A program made the position numbers and the translations under genes. Of a stretch of DNA of 64,000 nucleotides, positions 10,891-21,780 are shown piece after piece. Each line of letters starts with the position of its first letter. Within the stretch, counting starts at the first letter, position 1. The DNA is from Ziziphus jujuba (taxonomy: Eukaryota; Streptophyta; Magnoliopsida; Rosales; Rhamnaceae): the NCBI RefSeq assembly GCF_031755915.1, contig NC_083389.1:23869001-23933000 (forward strand). Reading direction: 5' to 3'. Under the pieces are notes generated by a model. It worked only from the letters and a program-made list of their open reading frames with translations, made no database searches and was not told where the DNA came from.

Positions 10891-11706
10891 AGCTCACCAT
10901 TACCTTTCAGCACCATGATTCTCCTATTTGAGCATTGACTAGCAATGTATCCTCATCCTTGGCACATAAAACACACAATGTCATGAGTTCTAGAAGGTTT
11001 AAGAACAGATTTACCTTTATTCCTTGATGCTTAGATAGATTCGGCTTTGGCCTCCCCTTTTTGGCCGATTGGTGCTTTCCTCACCTAGCTTTAGTTTTGA
11101 CTTGTTGTCATATGTGGGATTGCTTCTCCAGACACTTGGATTTGATACTTCTCCAAATCATGTACTTGTGTCCCTCCTCTTGAATTGATTCTCAAGTTTG
11201 ATAGCCACATGCAACATCTCTTCCAATTCCACATATTGTTGTAATTCCAATTGATTGGCTATCTCTTGATTCAACCCACCTAGAAACCATGCCATGGTTG
11301 CTTCTCTATCTTCAATCATGCTTTATCTTATCATGAGCATCTCCATCTCCTTGTAGTAATCCTCCACAGTCCTACTACTTTGTGATAATGATTGCAACCT
11401 TTGATATAGTAACCTATGGTAATGAGTCGGTACAAATCGTTTCCTCTTGGCTCCTTTCATTTGTCGCCAAGTAATAATCAATTTATCACATACTCTCCTT
11501 TGGGTACTTTTCTCATTTTTCCATCATTGGAGGGCATAATGACCGAATTCCAAAGCTGCCAATTTAACTTTCTTATCCTCCGAGTAGTTATGACAATTGA
11601 ATATCATCTTCATTCGCTCATTCCACTCTAGGTAAGCCTTCGGATCACTTTTTTCCAAAAAATGTGGTATGTTGACCCTAATATTTCCAAGATCATCAAT
11701 CTCATT
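10891..11706 (-). pseudogene. gypsy B gag, 3' part with zinc knuckle
   Basis: Minus-strand gag downstream of the nested LTR. The core at 11524-11706 reads IRVNIPHFLEKSDPKAYLEW, then KVKLAALEFGHYA. The WRQMKGAKRKRF segment is near 11440-11470. The zinc knuckle lies at about 10935-10980: CFMCQG, a TGA stop at 10953-10955, then GYIASQC, with His replaced by Tyr. Several stops are present. The 5' part of the gene is at 14628-15000, across the nested insertion. Confidence 0.8.
11702..11706. other. Target-site duplicate of nested LTR, left copy (TCATT)
   Basis: TCATT precedes TGTAACACC and is repeated at 14623-14627 after GTCTTGACA. It defines the exact boundaries of the 2916 bp insertion in gag of gypsy B. 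Confidence 0.9.
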
Positions 11707-14622
11707 TGTAACACCCCGTCCCGAATCGCACCGGAATCCGTGCACGTTGACCGAGGTTGACCGTTGACCATTGACCGAAGGGGTCAAAAGTTGACTTTTT
11801 GACTCGGTGGGAATTTCGAGTTGACCAGGGTACCGTGGCGGAGTGCATGGTGCCCTGAGTTCGTAGACTAGTAGCACTTCAAAAACGGAGCTACGATTTG
11901 AAAGTTATGGGCAAAACAAGTTGAAGTGTAAACTGTCCAAAAGGTGCCGGGAGTTGACTTTTTCTTGTGATGTAATTTTGAGTTGACTCTTGTATGGTTG
12001 TAAAGTACTCGTCGATACGAGTTCATAGACTAGCGGCACGCTTAAATCAGACATTTGGTTAAAATGTTACGGACGTTTGAAATTCGCCGGGTACCGTATT
12101 ATTTTAATATATCTGGCTTAAGTGCACAGTAACACCATGTGTCAGCTTCTGATTGGTCCACGTGGCATGAACAGTGTCACGCAGGGGTTCTTATTTGTTA
12201 AAACTCTCGGGGAAGAGAGAGAAAGAGAGAGAGGAGAGAGAAAGAGAGAGAGAGGAGAGAGAGAGAGAGTCACCGGCCGTCGGTAATTTTCAAACTTTCC
12301 GGCCGAGTTACTGTACACGCGCCGGCCAGCCAGGTTGCCCACCTCATTTCCGGCAAAACCTCCAAGTTTCACGGCGAACGGCCGCCGGACGCGCCCGGAT
12401 CGGACGTCCGAAGTTTGGCGGCGACTTTTACCCCTCCACCACCGGCCACCGCGAATCGACCCTGTACCGGCCGATCTACAGTACACGCGCCAGCTAGCCT
12501 TGATCCTCTCCTCAAGTCCGGCCTACCCACCAAAAATCACGGCCATCGGACCACCGACTCGCCGGGATCGGAGCGTTTTCCGGCGAGGGGCCGGAAATCT
12601 TGAAACGGTGATCTCTCCGCCGTTCGACCTCCGTTTTTGCTCACCGCCGGTCCCGTTGGGTTGCTCACCGACGGTTGCCGGTGACAGTGGCCGCCCGCCG
12701 GAAATTACTGTTCCGGCGAGTACCCGAAATTCCGGCCAGCTCCAGTCCGCTGTGTTCGACCTCCTGAACCTGAATCCGGCATCCGTTTCCGCTAATTCGC
12801 GACGGGTTGGGAGAATTGTGGAGCCGAAACCCGAAAAGCTTTCCAGCGAAATTCCGACCCCGTCAGGTACGATCCTTGGAAATTGAGACCGAATCTGTGA
12901 TCAGCATCACTCGAGCTTCGATTCGGTATATAACTCTTAAATTCTAGATATCGTTTGTGTTTTGACCCCCCGGGTACCGGGTATTATTTATCCGAATAAA
13001 GTATTAATTTATTTGACTGTCTGTGAATTTTGTTCTAGGAGCACTGGTGAGTCGTAGAATTGATCCCGTAGCGGATCGTGGTTTAATTGCGTGCTCCAGG
13101 TGAGTGACCCACCTTCAAATTAATTTTGGGAATTTAATTGGTGAATATATTATGTATGATTTAAATATTTGGAATTTAATTCCTTGTGCCAAATATTTAT
13201 TGGATTTATTGTGGAATTATTTATGAATTTATTGGATTTAAGAAAATGTGCATTTTACAAATTTATGCCATGTGAAATTATTTTATGGTTTTGAGGATTT
13301 TGAAATTGGTGTGGTTTTAATGGTAAATTGGGCACGATTTGAATTTCAAATATTTCAAGGAAAATATTTGGTTATGTTGGTGATTTCAATTTTTATAAAA
13401 TAGGCCCATGAAATATTATGAGATTTGATTATGATATTTCGAGAATTATTTATGCTATTGGGAAAATGTGGATATTTGAATTGATGGATTTGGGAGTTGG
13501 TGGATTTGAAAATCATGGAATTTATGGCATTGATTATAAAGAAATTGTGGAGAATTTCCCGGTTCAAGCGGATGGATTATGCCCGCTATGCTTATGAAAA
13601 ATGTGAAATCTGTTTTATGATTTAAATTTATGGATTTTATGATTTTTAGATGCACCGTGCACGTACTGGTGTTCTGATTATATGTGATATGGTATATGTG
13701 ATATGGTTAGTGTGCACACGGTTGTGATTAGCGCGCAGGTGGGTGTGAGTAGCGCGCGGTTGATATTATGAGGGTGTCCTGTGGATGCCATCGGAGAGGG
13801 TGGCCACCCCCCTTTGGCCGGGACACCAGGTTAGCAGCGGCGCAGTGGGACGCCACGCGACTGTATGCCGGTTTCTTTCTATAACCTCCTGTCTGGCGGT
13901 ACCTTGGGACGCTGGGTACTGTTGGCGCCACTGGTATATAGTGGGTGCATCAAATGATTTTCAGAACTGTGTTTTAAAAATAAAATGTTTTGAAACTGTA
14001 TTGGAATTAAAAATATAATTATTACTGTTCTAGTATTTATTTGATGTCTTGGTTTTCGGGGAATATGAATAAAGGGTTCTGTGAAAATGTTTTAAAAATG
14101 GGAACTTTTCCAACTGAGAGAATTGTAAGGGTTTTGAGAGAAATTATTATTTCCAATTAATTATTATTTATATACTTATTACTGTGATATTATATTGTAT
14201 AGTAGATAGGGTCACTCACTGAGATGATTAGCATCTCACACTCTTAAATTCCGTTCCTCTAGGTACCAGGTTGTCGGTGTTCATTCGGAGCGGACTTGAT
14301 CTTCCTCGCTGTTTTAGTTCGGCAGTACCCATTTATTCTTTTATTGCAGTTGTACTATTTCTTTCACTCTGGTTGTGTTTATCTTGCACTGGATTACTGT
14401 ATTTTTTTATATTGAAGTGCTGAAATTTGTGGAAACAATTTGTAGACTGTGGGAGGAATAAGGGGATGTTGTTAGAAGTGTGTTTTCAGTGCAGGTAATT
14501 TGTGGTAAGTAAATCCCTTAGGGGAGGCTCTGTCGGATTTTCCGTTGGAGGGTTCGGTAGGGTTTCCCTGGGATCAGGGCTATCTAGGGTTCCGGGGAAG
14601 GAATTCTGGACGGGTCTTGACA
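11707..14622 (+). mobile_element. Solo LTR, 2916 bp, of a large-LTR retrotransposon
   Basis: Starts TGTAACACCCCGTCCCG and ends CGGGTCTTGACA, with TG...CA ends and a perfect 5 bp TSD. No internal coding region, primer site or second LTR is present, so this is a solo LTR left by LTR-LTR recombination. Very long LTRs with TGTAACACCC starts are typical of plant Tekay/Del-like chromoviruses, but that assignment is an inference. A GA-rich block at 12209-12270 leads into a markedly GC-rich 600 bp stretch (12280-12890). A diverged copy of the same family, in the opposite orientation, is at 53455-57593. Confidence 0.82.
12209..12270 (+). repeat. GA-rich microsatellite in the 2.9 kb LTR
   Basis: Runs of GAGAGA with occasional A and G interruptions sit just before the GC-rich part of the LTR. 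The related LTR at 53455-57593 has a GA tract at the matching place (56945-56972). GA tracts near LTR transcription starts are common, but a promoter role here is only a guess. Confidence 0.75.
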
Positions 14623-14627
14623 TCATT

Positions 14628-15000
14628 CCTTGCTGGTCTCCCATGGGTGTTCCTTCCTTGGAGTGCAAAAATATCATCAACCTCCTCTTCCATATCATCT
14701 CCAAAGTTACCTTCCGAAATTCTTCTCTAGGTCGCCCTTGGCCTCCTCGACCTAGACCTCAGCCTCCATGTGCATCAAACCTTGGATTCGGCCCACCTTA
14801 TGATGTTTCTAACCTATCCATCCTTTGATCTAGGTGATCAGAGTGAGCATTCATCCGCTGTAATTGGTCTAAGACCACCATCATGTCCGCGTGCTTACCT
14901 CCACTCCCCGAAGCTCAAGAATCACCCTTGAATCTTGCAGATTCCTTTTCATCAATTCTTAATGAACCATCCACTCTCCTTATTCTTGAATCTACCATGT
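14628..15000 (-). pseudogene. gypsy B gag, 5' part
   Basis: Reading the minus strand from ATG at 15000-14998 it translates MVDSRIRRVDGSLRINEKES and continues in a low-complexity, charged region. It carries a stop after about 30 codons. Copy D has the same gag start at 25160 (MADSRMRRGDGSLRINEKES), which supports this start. The gene is cut at 14628 by the nested LTR and resumes at 11706. Confidence 0.65.
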
Positions 15001-16092
15001 TAGTAAAATATTGCAAAAATAAAATAAATCCTCACCAAATTCACTCCCTCACGTGTTTTCACATAAACAAGGTCTTGACACTCGTGTTTGCACACTAGTT
15101 TCGGCTTTTACCCTCTTTTAAGCTCACACTCTCTTTTTTTTTTTTCCACTCAAAGAACTATCTCAAAGTTCTAATTAAAACACATACAAAACAGCAACTA
15201 GATCATAATTATGTTCTAATTAAACTTATCAACAAAACAGTAGCAAAAAGCAAGCAATACCGAGTGAATTAATAAAACCTAGTTCTTGGCTTTTCTAAGC
15301 AAATACAATGTAAATCAACAAGAAATTTTTGGAATGAATAAAAAAACTGACCAAAATATTGTTGACCCAATAATTCAAGGATAAAATTGAAACAAAAATA
15401 TAGGGTAGTTGTTGGTTATTGTTCTTTGTAATTCAAGTTTTTGTGTCAAATCCTTTAACTAATTTTAATCCAAATAATTTTTCTGCACCAAAAAATACAA
15501 ATTTCTAGCAGCAATCTAAAATTCCAGCAACTACAAATATCACAAACCAAAATTTCCAGCTCAAACAAATTCAAACTCCAATTTTCAACAAACCGACCTT
15601 TTTTTTTTATTCGGCTTTTATTTTCCTCCTTTTTTTTTATTCACTCACAGAACTTTAAACACAAGTTAGTAGCGATAATCAACAACAAAATTGCAATTCC
15701 AACACCAAAATCCCACCAAACTCAAGACCACCAAAATACAAATTCGCAAATTTTGTGAATTTGTAATTTGTTGCTGCAAATACACTTTTTAAAAAAAATA
15801 TTTGACTGCAACTAAATAAGATTAAAATAACAAAGAAAAATCAACGAATAACCAAATTAACAGGAACAAGATGAAAAAAAAAAAACAACCAACAAACCAA
15901 GAAGCAAAAATACGGTAAAATAAGGAAAACCTAATTTGACTAGGAATGAGATTTTTTTAAATTTTTTTTAAAGTGCAGAATGTGTATGAGATGGTGCAAC
16001 CTTAACCTAATGGCAAAATCGTAGAAGAACACAAAAATAATAAAACAACTAAGATAGATCAAACCTTAACAAAATTCGGCTTTGACACCAAA
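15001..16092 (-). other. Leader (5' untranslated region) of gypsy B
   Basis: About 1.1 kb of AT-rich, non-coding sequence lies between the 5' LTR and gag, with A- and T-runs. It matches the leaders after the LTRs ending at 21780 and 23976. The primer-binding site is at 16075-16092: minus strand TT followed by TGGTGTCAAAGCCGAA, close to the initiator-Met tRNA complement TGGTATCAGAGCC. Confidence 0.8.
16075..16090 (-). other. Primer-binding site of gypsy B
   Basis: Minus strand TGGTGTCAAAGCCGAA, two bases inside the end of the 5' LTR. It resembles the complement of the 3' end of initiator-methionine tRNA, the usual primer for minus-strand synthesis in this group. Confidence 0.75.
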
Positions 16093-17061
16093 TGATACGA
16101 ACCTAGGTCAACTTGCGCCTAAACCTGTATTATATTAGCCTGGATCTTAATTAAGTTTAAGTTCTTATGGAAAAACTTAACTCCTAACTAAATTGTGATT
16201 AGAAGTCTTGGTATAATGAAGACACCACAATAGGTTATGGAAGCCATAAAAATTTAAGATAAAACCGGCCAAGTATTGTCAATTTCATAATGTGGCCGTA
16301 ATTCCATCCCTTTCCTAATTCTAATTTGATTAATTAATTCCTTTATTTTGAATTAGGAATTAATTAATTTACAATGTAAATAATAAAATAATAACTTTTC
16401 TAAGTTAATTTTTTCAGCAAATAAATAAATAAAAACCAAATAAAGGACTAATTTCGTAAAACAAAAAGTCAAACTCAAATTAGGAAACTAGTTGACTAGT
16501 TTGACCATTAAGGTACCTTTGACCAATTTCCAACTTGTAAAGGCTCCAAATAAGCTCCCATAGGCCATCTAGGGTGCCAAAGAGGATCATTTTATATCCC
16601 CATATGTTTCCCTTGATTAGAACAAACAAAAAATGCCAAAACAACAAAATACAGTAAAGCCAGCAAAAAAAAAACAACATTTTCAGCCAAAAACTCCTGT
16701 TATGCGCAAACCACTATTTTAGATCCATTTCATTCGACCTTGTCTTGATTCCATGACTTATTAGTGATATTCATTGAATTCATGAAGTGTTGGATCCATT
16801 CCTTGCTGTCCGGAGTCCAAAAATGCACTATTATAGCTACCCGGGCATGTATCGGCCTCCACCACTTGGATGCTTGTGATGGGCTTTGAATCTTTTGGTA
16901 TTGACAAGCTCTTTTGAGAATTGATAACTTCTTTTATAAATCCAGCCAGGTTGTCCTTAAATCCCTTGGCTTGAGCCTTATTGATTGCCCCAGTCTTCAA
17001 CTGTATTGGATCTGCACCTCAGCAGGTTGTCGGTTGTGCGGGCACGGGTGGATTCTCATCA
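16093..17061 (-). repeat. 5' LTR of gypsy B (969 bp)
   Basis: On the minus strand it runs from TGATGAGAATCC at 17061 to TTCGTATCA at 16093. The outer end abuts the TSD ATTTG at 17062-17066, which fixes the family's LTR start. An open frame at 16761-17000 (minus) encodes the Pol tail motif AQAKGFKDNLAGFIKEVI, ending in a tail (HEFNEYH) shared with the solo LTR at 19641. Confidence 0.9.
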
Positions 17062-17470
17062 ATTTGTGTGGCAAATGCTCTTTCTATATTTGGATTTTCT
17101 TCTTCTATTGATAAGTGGTGGTTTCACTTGCTAAAAGTTTTCTTACCTTTTCATTATATTGATGTCCAAGGTAAAGAATACTACCGGTTTACTTAGTTTG
17201 GACTTTTGGAGATTTTTATTGTATTCTTTCATTTTTAATTTTTTTTCATTTAGATTGTATTTTTGTACTCTTTTTCTTTTGGAACATTTAGCCTATTTGG
17301 ATTTTTATTTTCAAGGGCTTTAATAAGGCTAGATAGGGATCTTTTATATTTTTTGTTTTCCTCCTCAAGTTGGAGGTTTATTTATTTGTTTATTTTTTAT
17401 CCCAATTTTTTGGAAAGTTGTATTTCTCTGTGTAATATTTTTCTTTATTTAATTTAATTTGGTTTTGCTT
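17062..17470 (+). pseudogene. LINE (L1-type) ORF2 end and 3' UTR, right half
   Basis: Immediately after gypsy B the LINE RNase H domain resumes: the target copy ATTTG leads into ICVANALSIFGFSSSIDKWW, then VQGKEYYRFT and a stop. This matches the usual end of plant L1 ORF2 (ADALA..., then a final YRF-type motif) and fits the break at 6419. The T-rich stretch to about 17470 is likely 3' UTR; I see no clear poly(A) tail, so the outer limit is approximate. Confidence 0.68.
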
Positions 17471-18985
17471 TTCCAACATTATTTGGAAGATACTTGTCTA
17501 GTAAGGATGTCCTTTCAGTGAAAGGCTGTAAAGTTAATCTTTTCAAATTATTATTATTATATATTTTATTTTCGGTGCATTTAAAAAATATGGAGTAAGC
17601 CATGATTTCAATATTTAAAAGGATTGAAGGATTGTTAGTAGTGTGAGTCAGTGGATACAATAAATAATATGAATCATAGAGGGTTTGAAATCTTTTGGTC
17701 TTTTCAGGAAACTTGGAAGTGATAGATTAGAGAGAAGTATGTTCATTAAGCATATCTCTTATATGTTTCTTAATTTATGTTTTGTAAGTTAACAATTAAA
17801 TGATTCAATGGCTACTTTAGGCGGTTACTAATTTAATCTCTTTATTTATTAGCATACAATTTATCTTTGTGTGTTTAAATCTTGGTTTATAGTGCTATAT
17901 ATTATGATTAATTAATCTATTTGATTGAGAATATTAGATTACTAATAATTGGTATAAAAGCCACATATATTTTTAGACCGTATTATGTATGTGGTGTCTA
18001 ATGGAAGTTATAGCTTTGTTTATATTGTGTATTTGCTATATGTAATTTTTATGAAAAATTGTTTTTACCAAAATTTAGACTTGGGTTCTTTAAAGTCATG
18101 TTTTATCAAATAGAATGGAGTTGTTTTGGATTTTGTTTTGATTCACCAAAAGTCATAATTGAACTAAATTGTAAAAAGCAAATTTATATAATTTTTGGGT
18201 TAAAATTGTATTGAATGAAATTTTGGGACCTGGATTTCATTGCAACGTGAGTTTTTAAATTGAACAAACAATTTTGAGGTTTCAGTTTCTTGCAAAACCT
18301 CTATTACTTGCATGGAACCATAAAATCCCAATTTGTACAAATTCTTGTAAAATTTATTTGTAGACAATTTTAAGTCTGAGGCTAGTTTGTACATTGTTCT
18401 TTTTGGTGGAATGAAGTTTGTTGTTGGGTTTGATTTTGTTGAAACCATGAGATTTTGAATGGAAATGGTGAAACTCATAATTAACAATTACTTGTCTTTA
18501 GGAGTTGGTATCTGGTGGCTTGAGTTGATTTGACATTGGGGTTTCAATGCAAGCATCGAGACGAAGAGAATGCCATTGGTTTCAATGAAAATGGATCTTG
18601 AAATGGTGGACTTTGGTTAGGTCATAGAATTGGGTCGCATGACCTATTTTTCTACAAATTAGGTTGACCTATGACCTAGCTAGATGGGGAAGGCAATGCA
18701 AACGATGCGTTGTGTGGCACTTGACCTTACGAATAACATGTTTTTTTGGTTATATCATTAGTTGATTGCATTTGATTCTGGTGATTTGTTTTACCATCCC
18801 TAGCTTGTATATGTGTATCTTATATTCTACAAGAACCTTAATGATATTATGTGATATAATATGATTATAGGAATTGGGAAGATTGCTTCACAAAGTCCTT
18901 GCAATGTAATGTATTTATGTTTTGTTATTTAACATTTAAGAGCACCCCAAGTACTTTGCTTATAAATACCATGATAAAGCTAACA
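17471..18985. other. AT-rich non-coding stretch; possible copia leader
   Basis: No convincing gene. At 17950-17964 TTGGTATAAAAGCCA resembles a Met-tRNA primer site, so a copia 5' LTR may end near 17948 and the rest could be leader for the copia gag relic that starts near 18990. I could not delimit an LTR. A short minus-strand frame at 18200-18487 shows no recognisable motif. Confidence 0.35.
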
Positions 18986-19640
18986 AGGACTACTTATTAG
19001 AAGCAATGAATGATTTTGATATGTCTTGCCTTTCACGAAGTTAAATGTAGCTTTGGAAATTGATACACTAGAGATAGCAAATAATCAGAGTACTATTGAG
19101 TATAAAAGGTTTTATAAGACGGGAAGCATTTGTATAAGTAATATATAATGGTCATAAAGAATCACATAGATGATTTTATATTTTAAATATTTCAAAAATG
19201 GATACTAAATGAGCTTATAGATGAGTTTAGTATGTAAATTATCAAGACTAATAAAATGAGAAATGCAACTATTTTAATTTATTACCACTATTTGGATTTA
19301 CGAACTCTATCGTGAATGATGGAGTTAGTGGTGTGAGTAAGCTTATCTTGAAACTTTCATCTTATCATAACAAGCTCATAGACCTTGATGTGCTCATTGG
19401 TGAGAAGTACACAATAATGAGTAGCCTTCCACCACAATTTGACAACAATTTGTCGAGCTTTAATACTAAGAAGGAATGATGTAACTTGGAGGAGTTGACC
19501 GTTATTCTTTTCAAGGGAGAAGATGCTATGAAGCTGAACGAGTCTAGGTTCATTGCTATGGTGACATATCAATTCGTTAGATCTAAAAATATTCCTTCAA
19601 AGAAAGGACAAGGATTTAAGCCCAACAAGAGGAAGGACTC
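18986..19640 (+). pseudogene. Ty1/copia gag relic, left part
   Basis: Broken frames read like the copia Gag UBN2-type domain: ALEIDTLEIANNQSTIEYKR near 19036-19090, then LKLSSYHNKLIDLDVLIGEK at about 19350-19410, SSLPPQFDNN, and LEELTVILFKGEDAMKLNES from 19488. A solo gypsy LTR begins at 19641 inside the gene. Sequence resembling the copia zinc knuckle (FCHKFGYRKVN) continues at 20840-20885 beyond that LTR. Confidence 0.65.
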
Positions 19641-20758
19641 TGATGAGAATCCGCCTCAACTCGTACAACTGACTACCCGCTGGGGTGCTAACCCGATACG
19701 GATGAAAATCGGGCCAATCACTAGGGCTCAAGCCAAAAAAATTAAGGACAACCTGGATGCCTTTATACAGGGAGTAATCCATTCTCAAAAGTGCTTGTCA
19801 ATACCCAAAGATACAAAGCCTGTTTTAAGCATTCAGGTGGTGGAGGCCGTTACGGACTCGGTAAGCTGTTTTAGTGCAAATATGGACTCCGGACAGCAAG
19901 AAATGGTTCCAACACTTCATGGATTCGATGAATATCACTAAAAGGTCATTGAATCAAGTTAAGGTAGAATCAAAAGCATCTAAAATGGGTTGTGCGCATA
20001 GAGTGAAGACATGGTTGATTTTGCTATATTATCTGCTTACTTTACTGTATTTTGTTGGGTTGACATTTTCACTTTGTTCCAAACAAGGACAACGTGTGGG
20101 ACTTAGACTTAATGATAATCCTATTTGGAAGTTGGTTTGGAGCTTAAATTGGTCAAATATTGGTCAAAGACAGCTTAGTTAGAAAGATAGTCAAATAGTT
20201 TCCTAATTTGATTTTGACTTTTTGTTTTAGGAAATTAGTCTTTTATTTGGTTTTAATTTATTTATTTGCTGGAAAAATCAACTTAGGAAAGTTATTATTT
20301 TATTATTTTCATTGTAAATTAATTAATTTCTAATTCAAAATAAAGGAATTAATTAATATAACTTAGTTTAGGAAAGTAGTGTGAGAATCAGCCAACTGTC
20401 TATTTTTCTCTTTGGTGGCGGGTTTTAACCTAAGTTTCTAGGGTTTATTGCTTTGTGACTTTAGCCTATTTAAGGGATTATTTTTTAAGAACACACCTTG
20501 AATATTATTCAAAAAATTATTTATGAGATAGAATTCTCTTTGTTCTCTTTGAATATCTAAAACACCATTAGAGAGTGAGTGTTTTAGTTTTGACTTATCA
20601 ATAGGAAATCCATAATCTATTGTGGCATCTTCATTATATCGAGGTTTCTAATCATAGGTTGGTTAGGGGTTAAGGTTTTACCATAAGAACTTGAACTTAT
20701 TTGATATCCGAGCTAATATAATATGAGTTTAGGAGTGAGTCGTCATGGGTTCATATCA
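19641..20758 (+). mobile_element. Solo LTR of the gypsy family (1118 bp)
   Basis: Runs from TGATGAGAATCCGCC to GGTTCATATCA, with no primer site or internal region afterwards. It interrupts a copia gag. Flanks GACTC (19636-19640) and AATTC (20759-20763) agree at only three of five bases, so the duplicate has decayed or the boundary has shifted. The LTR keeps an open Pol-tail frame (ITRAQAKKIKDNLDAFIQ..., ending DEYH), fused in frame to copia gag residues. A TATA-like CTATTTAAGGG is at 20466-20476. Confidence 0.85.
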
Positions 20759-20936
20759 AATTCTGGTGCCATGTCTACAGGGCACAAGGATGATGCTTTT
20801 TCATTAGGTAAAAAGAAAGCATTTTTTAATAGATAGAGCAATTTTTGCCACAAGTTTGGTTATAGGAAAGTCAATTATTGAAAGTTGTTGCCTTAACTTT
20901 GTTATACAACTATTTGAGGTGAATATAGGTATTTAA
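20759..20936 (+). pseudogene. Ty1/copia gag relic, right part
   Basis: Continues the copia gag after the solo LTR: GAMSTGHKDDAFSLGKKKAF, then SNFCHKFGYRKVNY, a degraded CX2C-type zinc knuckle in which C and H positions are partly lost. It ends where gypsy LTR C begins at 20937. The rest of this copia element was not found. Confidence 0.55.
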
Positions 20937-21780
20937 TGATAAGAATCTGCATGTACAATCAAGTACTTGTTGGGCGTTGATCTTGTACAATTGAAGACAG
21001 AGCAATTACTAGGGCAGAAGCTTCAACAATGGCCGGTTTTGCATGTTTGGCACTGATAAGTGGTTTACTTACATTCCAAGCAAAGTTTGACCATTCCAAT
21101 TAACTGCAACGTGTGGGGACTAGTTCTAATCCTATTTTGCATGGCATAATGGATCAGATTCGGGACCTAAATTAGCTAGAGATTGGATAAGGATAGCTTA
21201 TTTGGAAAGCTGGTTAATTACTTCCCAAATTTGGAATTTGACTTTTATATTAGGAAATAGTCTTTGCTTTTGGTTTTATTTAATTATTTGGTGGAAAATT
21301 TAATTTAGGAAGGTTGATATTTAATATTTCTTATTGTAAATTAATTAATTCCTCTTTAAAAATTAAGGAATTAATTAGTTCAAATTAGACTAGGAAATGC
21401 ATATGAAAATCGGCCACATCTTTGGTATGGTCTTATTGTCCTGTTTTTATCTATTCCTTTAGGGATTTAATTTTTATCACTCTAGTCTATTTAAAGGCTT
21501 ATTTTCTTAATAATAGATAGATCATTATTCATTCAAAAAAATACTTGTGAGAGAGATTTCTCTTCGTTCATTTAGAACACCTAGAAAACTAAATAGAACA
21601 AATGTTCTTCTTTGACTTATCAATAGGACAATTCATAAACTATTGTTGTGTCTTCAACATATACCAAGGTCTATAATTATAACTTGATTAGGCGTAAGAA
21701 GGCTATTAGAATTTGAACTTAATTTCTATCCGGGCTAATTTAATATGGGTTTAGGAGCAAGTCGACCTAGGTTCGTATCA
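20937..21780 (+). repeat. gypsy LTR C, internally deleted (844 bp)
   Basis: Starts TGATAAGAATCTGC and ends GGTTCGTATCA. It matches the family LTR but lacks about 280 bp, mainly of the Pol-tail coding part after about 21020. It is followed by a primer site (TTTGGTATTAAAGTCG, 21781-21796), so it acts as a 5' LTR. Confidence 0.8.

Larger units (their letters stand above)
6420..17061 (-). mobile_element. Ty3/gypsy retrotransposon copy B, full ends, with nested LTR
   Basis: A complete minus-strand element lying between two ATTTG target-site copies. In element order: 5' LTR 16093-17061, primer site, leader 15000-16092, gag (14628-15000 and 10900-11706), protease, RT, RNase H, integrase, polypurine tract, 3' LTR 6420-7359. 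A 2916 bp solo LTR plus a 5 bp duplicate interrupts gag; without it the element is about 7.7 kb. It is inserted within the RNase H domain of a LINE. The coding region is broken by stops and frameshifts. Confidence 0.93.

Noticed and set aside
12174..12886. Long open frames (up to 183 codons) on both strands in GC-rich sequence
   Set aside because: They lie inside an LTR with exact ends, overlap each other on both strands, and have proline/arginine/serine-rich content with no motif. GC-rich DNA has few stops by chance.
14502..14828. Open frames crossing the right end of the 2.9 kb LTR
   Set aside because: They span the LTR/gag junction antisense to gag and have no conserved motif.
18200..18487. 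95-codon minus-strand frame
   Set aside because: No recognisable motif; low-complexity Asn/Lys/Phe content expected of AT-rich DNA.
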